A DNA stretch of 40,309 bases from Myxococcota bacterium. Lineage in GTDB: Bacteria > Myxococcota_A > UBA796 > JAFGLY01. The position numbers and the translations under genes were made by a program. The DNA lies in assembly GCA_024276675.1 (NCBI GenBank), contig JAJRWT010000112.1, forward strand, positions 1 through 40,309. Direction: 5' to 3'. The notes beneath the pieces are model-generated. The model saw only the letters and a list, made by a program, of their open reading frames with translations, did no database searches and was not told the origin of the DNA. This document shows, piece after piece, positions 25,850 to 34,372 of the stretch (positions within the stretch are counted from its first letter, which is position 1; each line of letters begins with the position of its first letter).

Positions 25850-26986
25850 TCACACCCCCTTGGAAGAGGAAGTCAGATCAAAAGCACGCCAACCGGCGAT
25901 CCTCTTCACGGCGTCGATGAAGACATCCAAACCATGCGGGTCCACTCTACCCCTCAGCGTCACGCACCGATTGTGAATCACCTCGATGCCTGCTGGCGGA
26001 TATGGCACCCGAAGACAGACCATGGCAGGCAGATATTTGCTGGTGTCCAGCTTGACGACGCGGATGTGTACGGGGCTGGGGATGCGATCACCGTCGGCGC
26101 TGTTGGTGTTCAAGCTGTATTTTCCCTGCTCGTACTGTATGGGCAGACCCAGAGCCGCGCTCTTGCCTTCCAGGCGGCCCGAGCCGCTCCGGATCATAGG
26201 CCAATCACGGCGAAGCTCGTGACAGGGTTGAACCTGGTCGTGCTTGCGCCTGAAGGGAGAGGAACGTAAATCCTTCATGGCCTTGACCGCAGTTTCCCAT
26301 GCATCATTGGGCGTACCTTTGGTGGGCCCCACCAGTACGCTGCCGCCCGCCAGGCTGGGCCAGGATCGAGAGCCTTCAGGGGTGATCCCTAGTAAGGCAT
26401 TTACGTAGTCCGAAACGCTCTTGATACTTGGAATGGGATCCCCATCGGCGTGAATGGAGCCAAGCCCACGGCGGGAGCGGCTGCCGATACCACCCACGAG
26501 CACCCAGCCAACGAGGGCACGCCGCATTCCCTCGTTGAGGTCTGAAGGGAAGTACAGGGTGAGCGTCGCTTTGGCGCCCACCTGATGAAAGACCCTCGTA
26601 CTATCATCTCTCTGCACCCAAAGGGCATAGTCCAGGGGGGCGCCCCTTCTGCAAAATGTTTCCTTGGGAACAGCAGTGGAGCTAGCTTTGCTCACGGTGA
26701 GGCGCAGAGAGCTGGCGACTGGCTTCTCGTCGAACACTCCGCCAAACAGTGCTTGCTCCCTTGCCCACAATTCTTTTGGGTCGGTGATGTCGGCTGTGGC
26801 TCGCCACCAGAAACGCAGTTGGCCGCGCAGCGAAGTCGGCCTGAAGGGCATGCCTTCGTCTATGCTGTCGGAGCTGGCGCCGCCCTTGTATATTGGGGTG
26901 AGCGCCAACAGCCTGAGATTCCAGCTCGTGCCCTTGAAACTCGATGCCTTGGGAAGTTCGGGGGGAGCCTCTGCAAGCATTCTCAT
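25850..26986 (-). CDS. cmr1: Cmr1 RAMP protein
   Basis: 378 residues. The N-terminal LLALTPIYKGGASSDSID followed by PFRPTSLRGQLRFWWRA is diagnostic for Cmr1 (first RAMP strand, then the SLRGxxRFWWR helix). A second region with VGGIGSRSRRGLGSI holds the glycine-rich loop of the first RAMP fold, and a second fold follows. Cmr1 binds the 3' end of the crRNA-target duplex in III-B complexes. The gene lies between cmr5 and the second cmr4-like gene. Its ATG overlaps the cmr5 stop by 4 nt, and only one base separates it from the next gene. Confidence 0.92.
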   Translation of the reverse strand: MRMLAEAPPELPKASSFKGTSWNLRLLALTPIYKGGASSDSIDEGMPFRPTSLRGQLRFWWRATADITDPKELWAREQALFGGVFDEKPVASSLRLTVSKASSTAVPKETFCRRGAPLDYALWVQRDDSTRVFHQVGAKATLTLYFPSDLNEGMRRALVGWVLVGGIGSRSRRGLGSIHADGDPIPSIKSVSDYVNALLGITPEGSRSWPSLAGGSVLVGPTKGTPNDAWETAVKAMKDLRSSPFRRKHDQVQPCHELRRDWPMIRSGSGRLEGKSAALGLPIQYEQGKYSLNTNSADGDRIPSPVHIRVVKLDTSKYLPAMVCLRVPYPPAGIEVIHNRCVTLRGRVDPHGLDVFIDAVKRIAGWRAFDLTSSSKGV

Positions 26987-27435
26987 GAGGATCCCTCCTG
27001 GGTGGGTGGGTCGAAGTCATCGATGCCGTCGCCCGCATCGAGAGCGTCTTCCGTAGATGCCACTCGCAGAACCGACTGGGTAAATCGCTTGTACCAGAGC
27101 AGACAACGCTGCACCTCGCGAGTGAGAGACCGTGTTCGGGCCAGATCGGCCTCACGGCTGGCCTGTAGCAGGCCTTGGGAGTCTTTTTGTTTCAACAAGC
27201 CTGCGTCGCCAAGCTGCTGCGCCAGGTGCTCCAGTATGAGTCGCTGGGGAGCCTTGCCCCTGGCAGCCACGAAATGAAGCGCGGCCACCAGCCCCGCCGT
27301 GTGCAACAAGATGGGGAGCTTCAAGCTCATGCTGCCATACTTTTTATAGAACTTTTCGCCCTTGTCTTGAACGGCGATGATGTGCTGGTGAGCAAGGATC
27401 GCCCGCTTCTGGTCCCTGGTGGCGCCCACACTCAC
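26983..27435 (-). CDS. cmr5: Cmr5 small subunit
   Basis: 150 residues, all helical. The pattern LPILLHTAGLVAALHFVAARGK and the late LTREVQRCLLWYKRFTQSVL fit Cmr5 (TIGR01881-type): a helix entering with Lys-Leu-Pro, a Gly-Leu turn, and a C-terminal helix with Leu-x-Trp-x-Lys-Arg-Phe. Cmr5 forms the inner filament along the target RNA. The C-terminus carries an acidic tail (EDALDAGDGIDDFD). It overlaps cmr4 upstream and cmr1 downstream by 4 nt each. Confidence 0.9.
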   Translation of the reverse strand: MSVGATRDQKRAILAHQHIIAVQDKGEKFYKKYGSMSLKLPILLHTAGLVAALHFVAARGKAPQRLILEHLAQQLGDAGLLKQKDSQGLLQASREADLARTRSLTREVQRCLLWYKRFTQSVLRVASTEDALDAGDGIDDFDPPTQEGSS

Positions 27436-28328
27436 TTGGCACCTCCGTGCAGCACCATGCGAACGATGCCATTTCCAACGCTGGCGTTGCCGCCCATCTG
27501 CAAAGTACCATCACAGAGCTTTGCCAGCTTTGCCCATGTGTCTTTTGCTGTGATGCGATTGTTTTTCGAATAATGTATCATGCCAAGCAAAATTGACTCG
27601 GAGGGGAGGGTCTCTTCGTACCAGAGACCGCCTTTCTCTACGGTGCCCTTTTCAGAGTCCAAGCGAATTCTGGCCCGAAGCTCGGTGTTATTGCTGGCCA
27701 GCCAGGTGAAGGTGTCGTCGTCCACGATGCAAAAGCGCTTCACGAAGAGGTCCATCCAGGGGCGGAGGGTATCTCCAGCAAACACAACGTTCGCCAGGGC
27801 TTCGGCCCACTTGTCGGTAATGGTGTCCTCAGGATACACGTCCATGGAGAGCCCCCCTACGGTTACCTTGTTCACCTTGTTTTTTCCGTCCGCAAGGATG
27901 CTTGCCGATGTGATCAGGCATTTTGAGTCCCCAAGGGGCTTTGGAGCGATCTTTGGCAACGCATTTCCGGGCAGGTCGCGACGAAGCCTGGCCAGCACGA
28001 AGGGGCAGGTCAGCCACGCAAACGTACCCCGGTCGCTCTGAACCGGAAGGGCCAGCAGGCGAGCGTCGGAGACGCTGATGGCGGAGCCGTGCTGGTGGGC
28101 TTGGCTGGTATCTGGCCCGAACAGCGCCCAAGTTGTGCTGCCGCCATCGTCGCTCCAACCCGAATCAATGGCAGCGGCTCGCAGCACTCCCTTGACGGAT
28201 GAGCCCGGCAAGATGGGATGCTCGGTGGCACGCTCGCGAGCTATGGGAAGGTCGATGAGATCCTGCCCCTGCCCGGTTCCGGCGTGTAGGGGACTGATGG
28301 CGTGCAAGGCGTATATTCTGGTGTTCAT
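27432..28328 (-). CDS. cmr4: Cmr4 backbone RAMP (target-RNA nuclease)
   Basis: 298 residues. The N-terminus YALHAISPLHAGTGQG, then IDLPIARERATEHP and LPGSSVKGVLR, is textbook Cmr4. Asp26 in the DLPI motif is the residue expected to cut target RNA at 6-nt intervals in the backbone. The C-terminal glycine-rich loop is MGGNASVGNGIVRM. It lies 40 nt downstream of cmr3, the largest gap in this operon apart from its promoter, and overlaps cmr5 by 4 nt. Confidence 0.95.
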   Translation of the reverse strand: MNTRIYALHAISPLHAGTGQGQDLIDLPIARERATEHPILPGSSVKGVLRAAAIDSGWSDDGGSTTWALFGPDTSQAHQHGSAISVSDARLLALPVQSDRGTFAWLTCPFVLARLRRDLPGNALPKIAPKPLGDSKCLITSASILADGKNKVNKVTVGGLSMDVYPEDTITDKWAEALANVVFAGDTLRPWMDLFVKRFCIVDDDTFTWLASNNTELRARIRLDSEKGTVEKGGLWYEETLPSESILLGMIHYSKNNRITAKDTWAKLAKLCDGTLQMGGNASVGNGIVRMVLHGGAK

Positions 28329-28368
28329 GTCTCCGTCCTGTTTTGTAGTAAGGCGATCAACAATCTTT

Positions 28369-29508
28369 CTATGAAATTACCAATTCGCTGGGAGTCCCGC
28401 TCCATGTACCCAGCAGGGCCAGACCGAAACCGGCGCGGCGGTCTGGGGTATCGTCGGAGATGGGTTGGAACCAGGTGCTGGCTGCCCAACTCTCCCGTTG
28501 CGCTTTGGTTCCACCAAGCTTCAAAAAGAGTACTGATCCGGCGGGCATGAGGCGCCTGCTTGGCTTTGGCATGTTCTTCTTCAAGTCCCAGCCGCTCGTG
28601 ATCTGGGCGCGCCCATGGGCCAGGGCAAGCAGGCGGGTGCCGGATGGGGCCTGCCGTAAAAGATACTCTGGCACGCTGCCACCCTGAAAGACCGCTGGCG
28701 TGGCAAGTACGATACGCACGGCGCCATGGCGCGCCGATTCCAGCACGGATGGAGGACAATCCGGAAAAGAGACGGTGGACCTTTTCCAGCGTACCAGGCG
28801 CCGCTCGCCACCCAAGGGGGCGATGCCCTCGTCGATCTCTGCATCGGTCATGAGCGCCAGTGCCAGGCGTTGTTCCTGGGTGGTCCAACCTCGGCCTTCG
28901 GTACCGAAGAGCTTGCCCTCCATGGCTGTGCCATCGGGACCAATGGATATATGGATGCGTGGTTCGGGGACCGGGCCCTCGACGCCCCAATCCTGGCCGA
29001 CCGCCACTGTGCGATCAGCGGGATCATCCAACCATGGACGCAGCTCGCTGCTCCAACGCCAAAGCGGTCTGGCGGAGCGATATGGTTTGCGTGTGTCGGG
29101 CCGGGGCATTCCAACCGGCAGAAGCTCGGCTCTCGCAACGCGGCATCCTAAGGGTATGGTCAATGGCTCCAGGCGCCGAATCAGCCTGGCTTCGCCGTTC
29201 TCTGGGGGTGCCATCTCCAAGGCATCGCTCGGCGCCGGGAAGAGCCATTCGGCCACGGTTCCGTCGTCGTGCAGCAATACCGGGATGGGGCCGTAAGAGA
29301 CCAACTCCAGAAGGCGAGAGATAGTGGCGGAATCGAAGTTCCCGCCCATGGCCTGACCTCGACGGGTGCGCAAGCCACCTGCCACTGCCGCGGGCAGTGG
29401 GAAGGGCAAAGATGTGGCCCTGCTGCCGGGCACGGCGGTGAAGGGGCGCCCATCTCCGAAGATCACGGGGTCGATTGGCTCGATGAGCCATGTTTTGAGG
29501 TCATTCAT
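28369..29508 (-). CDS. cmr3: Cmr3 RAMP protein
   Basis: 379 residues from the ATG that overlaps the cas10 stop (ATGA); a start 18 nt earlier is possible. The N-terminal WLIEPIDPVIFGDGRPF is the Cmr3 signature, followed by LPFPLPAAVAGGLRTRRG. A glycine-rich RRAGFGLALLGTW near the C-terminus closes the RAMP fold. Cmr3 binds the 5' handle of the crRNA and packs against Cas10. Nothing suggests truncation. Confidence 0.94.
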   Translation of the reverse strand: MNDLKTWLIEPIDPVIFGDGRPFTAVPGSRATSLPFPLPAAVAGGLRTRRGQAMGGNFDSATISRLLELVSYGPIPVLLHDDGTVAEWLFPAPSDALEMAPPENGEARLIRRLEPLTIPLGCRVARAELLPVGMPRPDTRKPYRSARPLWRWSSELRPWLDDPADRTVAVGQDWGVEGPVPEPRIHISIGPDGTAMEGKLFGTEGRGWTTQEQRLALALMTDAEIDEGIAPLGGERRLVRWKRSTVSFPDCPPSVLESARHGAVRIVLATPAVFQGGSVPEYLLRQAPSGTRLLALAHGRAQITSGWDLKKNMPKPSRRLMPAGSVLFLKLGGTKAQRESWAASTWFQPISDDTPDRRAGFGLALLGTWSGTPSELVIS

Positions 29509-31259
29509 GTGGCACTTCCCTCCCATCCGGTGATGGTACGTGCGAGAATGAGCTTGTTGGCCAGGCCCTCCAGATCACCCCCCTGGAACATCGGCTCCAG
29601 GATGAAGCTGGGATCCTGTGGGTGTATCTCACCTGAAACAGGCCGTAGACCTTTGCGTATCAAGATTCTGATTCCTTCGAGACGACGTAGTTCCGGGAGC
29701 CTCTTTTGGTCCTCATCGCTCAAATCACCTGATTTCTGACCGGACAATCGGCGGTGGGCAGCCATGAGGTCGTAGGGTAATCCGCGAGGAATGTCGGCGT
29801 TCCTGAAAAGCTCCAACAGGAGCAACACATCTTCAAGCTCGTTCCACTTACCACCCACGGTCATGGGAGCACCGGAGCGCTTCTTCAAGATCACCGCCCA
29901 TGCATTACGGCCAAAGTCCTGTTTGGCGATCTGTTCCGCTGAACGAGCCGCTTCCAGGACGTCGCGGAGAGGCTCCAGATGGTGGCCGATGCAGATGCCG
30001 GCGGACATGGTCAAGCCGGTCTTGTCTTGGAAATCGCTTGATAGTTCCTGCGCGCAGTGGAGACATTCCGAGACGGGGAGCAGGGCCATCACGTCGTCGC
30101 CACCGGAGTATACCAACTGGCCGTGGTGTTTCTGGAGCAGGGTTTCAACGGAGCGGGCGAAGTCTTCCAGAAGACGGCTCAACTCCATGTGAGAGGAAGG
30201 GGTACGCCGTTGCTCCAGGGCCTTGCCCAAGCTGTCACCGTCTGCCACCAGCAGCGCGTAGTAAGGGGCCACGGGTGGAGGGGGATCTTCCCAGGCTTCG
30301 AGGGAGCTTCGGGCCCATGTGGAGAAGAGCTTCCTCAAGGCTTGTTGAGCGTCATCGAGTCTGGAATCGGGGACGAACTCGCCCAGTCGTGATGCATAGA
30401 GGATGTGGGCGTCTAGTTTCCCGACCACATCGAGTGCCGGACCGGGCATGCGGCCAAGTTTTGCTCCAAGCCTTTTAAGTGTTTCCACGTAGGAGTCGAA
30501 AGCAGCCTTGTGTAGATTTGGAACCAATCTCTGAATGGTGGGCATGGCAGCGAAGTGGGATGTGCTTTGGATCCGGGCCCCACGTGGGGACTTTGCCGCC
30601 TTGTGACCGAAGCGTTTGAACAGCCCGACCCCGCACAGCCTTTCGGCGGGGCCTATCCCGTAGAGTTCCCGGAGTTTGTCGGGGGATGGGGTGTCGTAGA
30701 CGCTCTCGGGGATTACTGACTCCCGTGCTCCGTCCAGGCTGCTCTTGGGCACACCGTCCAGGCTCCAGGCAGGCTGTGAGAAAGGGCGGTCGCTTTTTCT
30801 GGCCGCGTGCAGAGCTTCTGCCATGGCGCGAGCCTGCGCATAGCCACCGCACTCTTCTTCCGAGGCCGCAGCCCAGTAGGTTTCCAGCATGTCATCAACC
30901 TGAAGCTCGGCGACTCGCCTGTGGAACTTGCCTTTCACACTGTCGAAAGCTTCTGATGCCAGGTCTCGCAGAGTGGTCCTGGCGGCTTCGCTCATGCCGG
31001 CGGCTACCTGTTGGGGATCGCCGTCTACCCGTACCAGGAGCTTGTTGGAGACGTTGAAATCATCGCGCCCCAACTCCCGGATGTTCCGTGGCGCGGGCAT
31101 GATCAGAGCGTCGATGTCGTACTCTCCAGCAACACGCAGCGCGGCGGCGCGTGCGAGATTCGACAGTATCCAGGAACCAAACCAGAGATCACGACCCTTC
31201 CTGGCCGAGGCGATGAAATCCTGAATCGGTCCACAAGACCACACGATCAAGCACTTCAT
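29505..31259 (-). CDS. cas10: Cas10 (Cmr2), HD-less, with intact GGDD cyclase
   Basis: 584 residues. The protein starts directly in the first Palm domain: IVWSCGPIQDFIASARKGRD at 5-24, then DLWFGSWILS. LCGVGLFKR at about 208-216 and QSTSHFAAMP at 231-240 are usual Cmr2 segments. The second Palm holds YYALLVADGD (333-342) and YSGGDD (384-389), so cyclic-oligoadenylate synthesis should be intact. No N-terminal HD nuclease domain is present; Cmr2 proteins that have one are several hundred residues longer. Defence should thus depend on RNA cleavage by Cmr4 and on cOA signalling, probably to the CARF protein encoded at 5829-8009. It is the first gene of the operon and has AAGGTGGAAA before its ATG. 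Confidence 0.95.
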   Translation of the reverse strand: MKCLIVWSCGPIQDFIASARKGRDLWFGSWILSNLARAAALRVAGEYDIDALIMPAPRNIRELGRDDFNVSNKLLVRVDGDPQQVAAGMSEAARTTLRDLASEAFDSVKGKFHRRVAELQVDDMLETYWAAASEEECGGYAQARAMAEALHAARKSDRPFSQPAWSLDGVPKSSLDGARESVIPESVYDTPSPDKLRELYGIGPAERLCGVGLFKRFGHKAAKSPRGARIQSTSHFAAMPTIQRLVPNLHKAAFDSYVETLKRLGAKLGRMPGPALDVVGKLDAHILYASRLGEFVPDSRLDDAQQALRKLFSTWARSSLEAWEDPPPPVAPYYALLVADGDSLGKALEQRRTPSSHMELSRLLEDFARSVETLLQKHHGQLVYSGGDDVMALLPVSECLHCAQELSSDFQDKTGLTMSAGICIGHHLEPLRDVLEAARSAEQIAKQDFGRNAWAVILKKRSGAPMTVGGKWNELEDVLLLLELFRNADIPRGLPYDLMAAHRRLSGQKSGDLSDEDQKRLPELRRLEGIRILIRKGLRPVSGEIHPQDPSFILEPMFQGGDLEGLANKLILARTITGWEGSAT

Positions 31260-31497
31260 TTTCCACCTTCAGTTGCAGCGGTTTTTCCTTTGACGCCGGA
31301 TCCATCGAGGCGAGCGTGCGGCCCATGCCACAGATACGAAGACTATTCGATTTTTTGAATCATGACCTGTAGACGAAACGAGCATCGAAAAACTTACAGA
31401 TTACAGAAAAATAAAGCAACTCCCGCGTTGCCCTGCGAACCGCTCCAAGCTCTGCCAAACCAGCATAATCGTTGCAAAAACTTGCTTAAAAAAAAAC
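31260..31497 (-). promoter_or_regulatory. Upstream region of the cmr operon
   Basis: About 240 bp between cas10 and the left end of the IS66-type remnant. Positions 31355-31497 are clearly AT-richer than the genes around them (T-runs, TTTATTTTTC, CGATTATGC on the minus strand). Promoter-like hexamers occur on the minus strand, for example TTGCTT and TAAGTT 17 nt apart, but none is near consensus. The operon promoter is most likely here, close to the insertion boundary. Confidence 0.45.
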
Positions 31498-32695
31498 GTA
31501 ACCGTTCAGCGGGCGAGTTGGATGTCCTGATCGCGGGGGCAGATCTTTCTACTTGACACGTCCAGTAAATCACTTGGGATGCGCATCAGCCCTTTGGAGT
31601 GAGCGTGTCCGATTCCTACTCCAAGCCCCCGGATCTGCCCCTCGACCAGGAAGACTGGGACGCCCTGCCCGAGCAGGTGCAGCGGATCTTCGGCGCCTAC
31701 GCGCTGATCCTGCAGACGCGGCTTGCGGCGCTGCAGGATCGGGTGTCGGCGCATGAGGAGCGCATCCGCGAAGTGGAGGCCCATCTGGGTCAGGACTCGT
31801 CGAACTCGTCCAAGCCACCATCGAGCGATCCGCCTTGAAAGGACAAGCTGAAGGACAAGTGGTCGAGATCCCCCCATTGAGCCCGATATGTACGAGCACC
31901 GGGTCTTCGGTGCTGCGTGTGCGTGCGGTCACGAGAACTGGGCTTCGTTCCCTGCCGAGGCGATATACGGCTGCGGTCCACGGCTCACCGCGCTGACTGC
32001 CCAGCTCTCCGGCCGCTATCGACTGTCCCGCCAGGTGACCGCTGATCGGCTCTCCGAGGTGCTGGGCGTACCGACCTGCAAGGGCACGGTCCAGGCGTGC
32101 TGCGAGCGGGTGAGCTACGCCCTGGCCGAGCCTGTGGACGAAGTGGCAGCAGCCCTGCCCGCCCAGTAAGTGGTCTACGTGGACGAGACTGGCTGGAAGG
32201 TGGCCGGCGAGAGGGCCTGGCTGCGGGTGTTCTCATCCGCGACCTTCGCCTGCTTCGCCATCGATCCCCGACGGGGCCGGGCCATCCTGGAGCGGCTCTA
32301 CCCCGGTGGCCATCCGGGCACGGTCAACAGCGACCGATGGAGCGCCTACACGTTCTTCTCGGCGACGCGCCGGCAGCTCTGCTGGTCCCACATGCTCCGA
32401 GATCTGAAGGGCATCGTGGATGCCAAGGACATCCGACCCGCCGTACTCTGGCGCAAAGGGACCCAGGGTGCCCGCTCCCAGAAGGGCTCCCTCTTCGTGT
32501 CGAGGATGCTCACGGTCGCAGCCACTTGTCGGCGCCAGGGACATGGTCTGCCCGACTTCCTGGAGCACTCCGTGCTCGCTCACCAGCTCGGCGAGCAGCC
32601 CCCGTCCCTGCTCACGCTTGCCCGCTGATTACGCCGTCGTGGTCATGCGGCAGCGGCACTTGTGGTGCGACGCAAGGTCCCGGCCGAACGGGTAC
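31498..32695 (+). mobile_element. IS66-type remnant, both ends present, interior decayed
   Basis: Left end GTAACCGTTCAGCGGGCG at 31498 and right end near CGGCCGAACGGGTAC at 32695 are inverted relative to each other. They match the right end of the other remnant (16621-16638). The element is about 1.2 kb, shortened by internal deletions. The right end directly abuts the 166-bp ISL3-end fragment. No 8-bp target duplication was seen. Confidence 0.7.
31599..32628 (+). pseudogene. IS66-family transposase, multiply disrupted
   Basis: Pieces of one IS66 transposase lie in order. An N-terminal coiled-coil part ends in SSNSSKPPSSD and an in-frame TGA at 31836. A deletion and a frameshift in a C-run (near 31870, where VVEIPP changes frame to IEPDMYEHR) follow. 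A middle part to a TAA at 32167 comes next, and then YVDETGWKVAGERAWLR and the core. Compared with the copy at 15801-16576, about 100 residues are deleted between DAK and DIRPAVLW, which removes the catalytic Glu region. The gene cannot be functional. Confidence 0.9.
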
Positions 32696-32696
32696 A

Positions 32697-32862
32697 GTTC
32701 ACCTTCAACCTGCCCTCTCTAGTCCACCCCGACGAACGCTTGCAACTCCATCTGGACAGCGTGGGTCCGTTCATCGGTCCAACAAAGGTGGCCGGCTGAG
32801 AACGCCGGTCGATGGTGCACTATCATTACCTGCGAAGCCCTTTCCCCACCGGGATCCGGAAG
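32697..32862 (+). repeat. 166-bp inverted repeat, copy B (ISL3-end fragment)
   Basis: Ungapped match, about 94% by eye, to the reverse complement of 10079-10244. Its outer edge (ACCGGGATCCGGAAG) corresponds to the left terminal sequence of the ISL3 element, pointing toward cas2. No ISL3 transposase remains beside it. Confidence 0.9.
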
Positions 32863-32918
32863 CCCATGAAAAGGAACTCCACGGATTACAACAGCAAAAA
32901 ACCTCTGCCGACATGTGC

Positions 32919-33206
32919 TCAGAACAGGCGGGGATTGTCGTCCTGGCCGACGGGCTCGGCCGTGCCCAACAACATGGTGCTGTCCACGCAACCGGAGCAG
33001 AGCAAATAGACCCTCACGGTGTCCAGCGCGAGGTCTACGGTGGTTTCCACCAGCATGATCACCACCTGGAGCTGGCCCGGGTCTATGGTGCCCTCGAACA
33101 CGCTCTTCTGTACGTGGACCAGGTGCTTCTTCAAGCGCCTCATGAGGCGGGAACGCCTGCTGGTCTCGTGGACGTCGTAGCACAGAACTACATGTATTCC
33201 CTGCAT
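32919..33206 (-). CDS. cas2: Cas2 adaptation protein
   Basis: 95 residues from an ATG preceded by GAGG; a GTG two codons earlier is possible. HVVLCYDV at the N-terminus carries the conserved Asp, followed by RRSRLMRRLKKHLVHVQKSVFEG, the standard Cas2 helix and strand, and DTVRVYLLCSGC in the last strand. Cas2 dimers bridge two Cas1 dimers in the integration complex. It is the last gene of a minus-strand operon, 79 nt after cas1. The gap holds 15-bp tandem repeats. Confidence 0.93.
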   Translation of the reverse strand: MQGIHVVLCYDVHETSRRSRLMRRLKKHLVHVQKSVFEGTIDPGQLQVVIMLVETTVDLALDTVRVYLLCSGCVDSTMLLGTAEPVGQDDNPRLF

Positions 33207-33255
33207 GGGCACCTCGTTTCATGGTGGAGAGATCTTCCCGGGGGATCGTTCGTCT

Positions 33256-33295
33256 TCAACGCCAACATCCTCAACGCCAACATCCTCAACGCCAC
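33256..33295. repeat. 15-bp minisatellite at the cas1 3' end
   Basis: TCAACGCCAACATCC occurs twice in tandem (33256-33270 and 33271-33285), followed by ten bases of a third copy that overlap the last codons and stop of cas1. Slippage here could alter the cas1-cas2 spacing without touching either frame. Confidence 0.9.
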
Positions 33296-34362
33296 AGAAA
33301 CGGGACATAGTTGGGCTCGTCCTTGGCCATTTCACGCGCAAGAAGCCTGGCCTGTTGGAGCTGGATCTCTCTGATCTGGAAACGACCCTGGCCCGCGGGG
33401 TAGTAGAGGCGTTCCCTCTGTCTGCGACTCCAGGCGGTAATGACGATGCCCCGGCCCACTGGTCCCAGGTAGACCGCCTTGCTGTCTGCTGCTCCGGATT
33501 CCTGTGGATGGTCGTCCTGGCTGCCAGCCACAGGCGCCCCCACCAGGGACAGGTCCACCTCGGGATCCATGAAGTCTTCGGGCGCGAGCTGGCGCCGGTT
33601 GAAGAGGCCCAACACGAGAGCATCCACCAGCGGCCGCCATTCCTCGGCCAGGTCGAAGGCGAGAGCCTCGTGGCCCCGCCCCGCGTCGTGCAGGAAACCC
33701 ACGTAGGGGTCCATGCCCGCGGTGCGGGCGAGTTGGCCGCATCGCTGGCACAGCAGGGTATACAAAAAAGAGAGCGCGGCATTGACGGGATCCCTGGGGG
33801 GACGCCGGTTGCGCCCGGTGAAGCTGAACAGGGGGTTGCTCAGACCCACTCCCAGGATGGAGAAATACGCTCTGGCGCCACTTCCCTCGATGCCGCGAAG
33901 CTGGTCCAGATCCCTCGCCTCGTGGGCACGCTCGGCAGCCACACGGATCAAGGCCAGGGCGTCGGCCAAGGGCTCTCCCACAGACCTGCGCTTGAACCTG
34001 GCCAGAACAGTGTGCTGGTTGCGAAGTTTGCCCGCCACGATGGCGCGAGCCACGGCCAGTCGGCGTGCCGGATCCGACACCGCGGCGAGCTGGGCGAGAC
34101 GGCGCTCTCCAGCACGGTGTTCCAGGCTGGACAGGCGCCCCTGGACCCTGCCGGCCACGGTATGGAAGACCACGTCGATGCCCTTCCAAAGAAGGGTTCG
34201 GCGGGCAGCGGGCGTGATGGCGGCATCGCCGTACACCAGGACCTCTTCCACGTCCGCGGGTCTGAGGACCGACACGGGCTCGCCCTTCAACTCCACGACG
34301 AGCGCGCCGCCCCTGACGCTCAAACGACGTTCGCCCCCCTGTAGCACCAACAACGCAGCCAC
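33286..34362 (-). CDS. cas1: Cas1 integrase
   Basis: 358 residues from a GTG preceded by GGGAGG; the frame continues upstream but that part is antisense or out-of-frame to the primase gene. Metal ligands are in place: Glu159 in IEGSGARAYF, His225 in VGFLHDAGRG, and the acidic FDLAEEWRPLVD (237-247). The N-terminal beta-sandwich (LVLQGGERRLSVRGG) and the YGDAAIT strand are normal. Cas1 integrates prespacers at the leader end of the array. No RT or Cas6 fusion is present. It lies 10 nt downstream of the primase-polymerase gene, so the two are co-transcribed. Confidence 0.95.
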   Translation of the reverse strand: MAALLVLQGGERRLSVRGGALVVELKGEPVSVLRPADVEEVLVYGDAAITPAARRTLLWKGIDVVFHTVAGRVQGRLSSLEHRAGERRLAQLAAVSDPARRLAVARAIVAGKLRNQHTVLARFKRRSVGEPLADALALIRVAAERAHEARDLDQLRGIEGSGARAYFSILGVGLSNPLFSFTGRNRRPPRDPVNAALSFLYTLLCQRCGQLARTAGMDPYVGFLHDAGRGHEALAFDLAEEWRPLVDALVLGLFNRRQLAPEDFMDPEVDLSLVGAPVAGSQDDHPQESGAADSKAVYLGPVGRGIVITAWSRRQRERLYYPAGQGRFQIREIQLQQARLLAREMAKDEPNYVPFLWR

Positions 34363-34372
34363 GATTCCTCCC

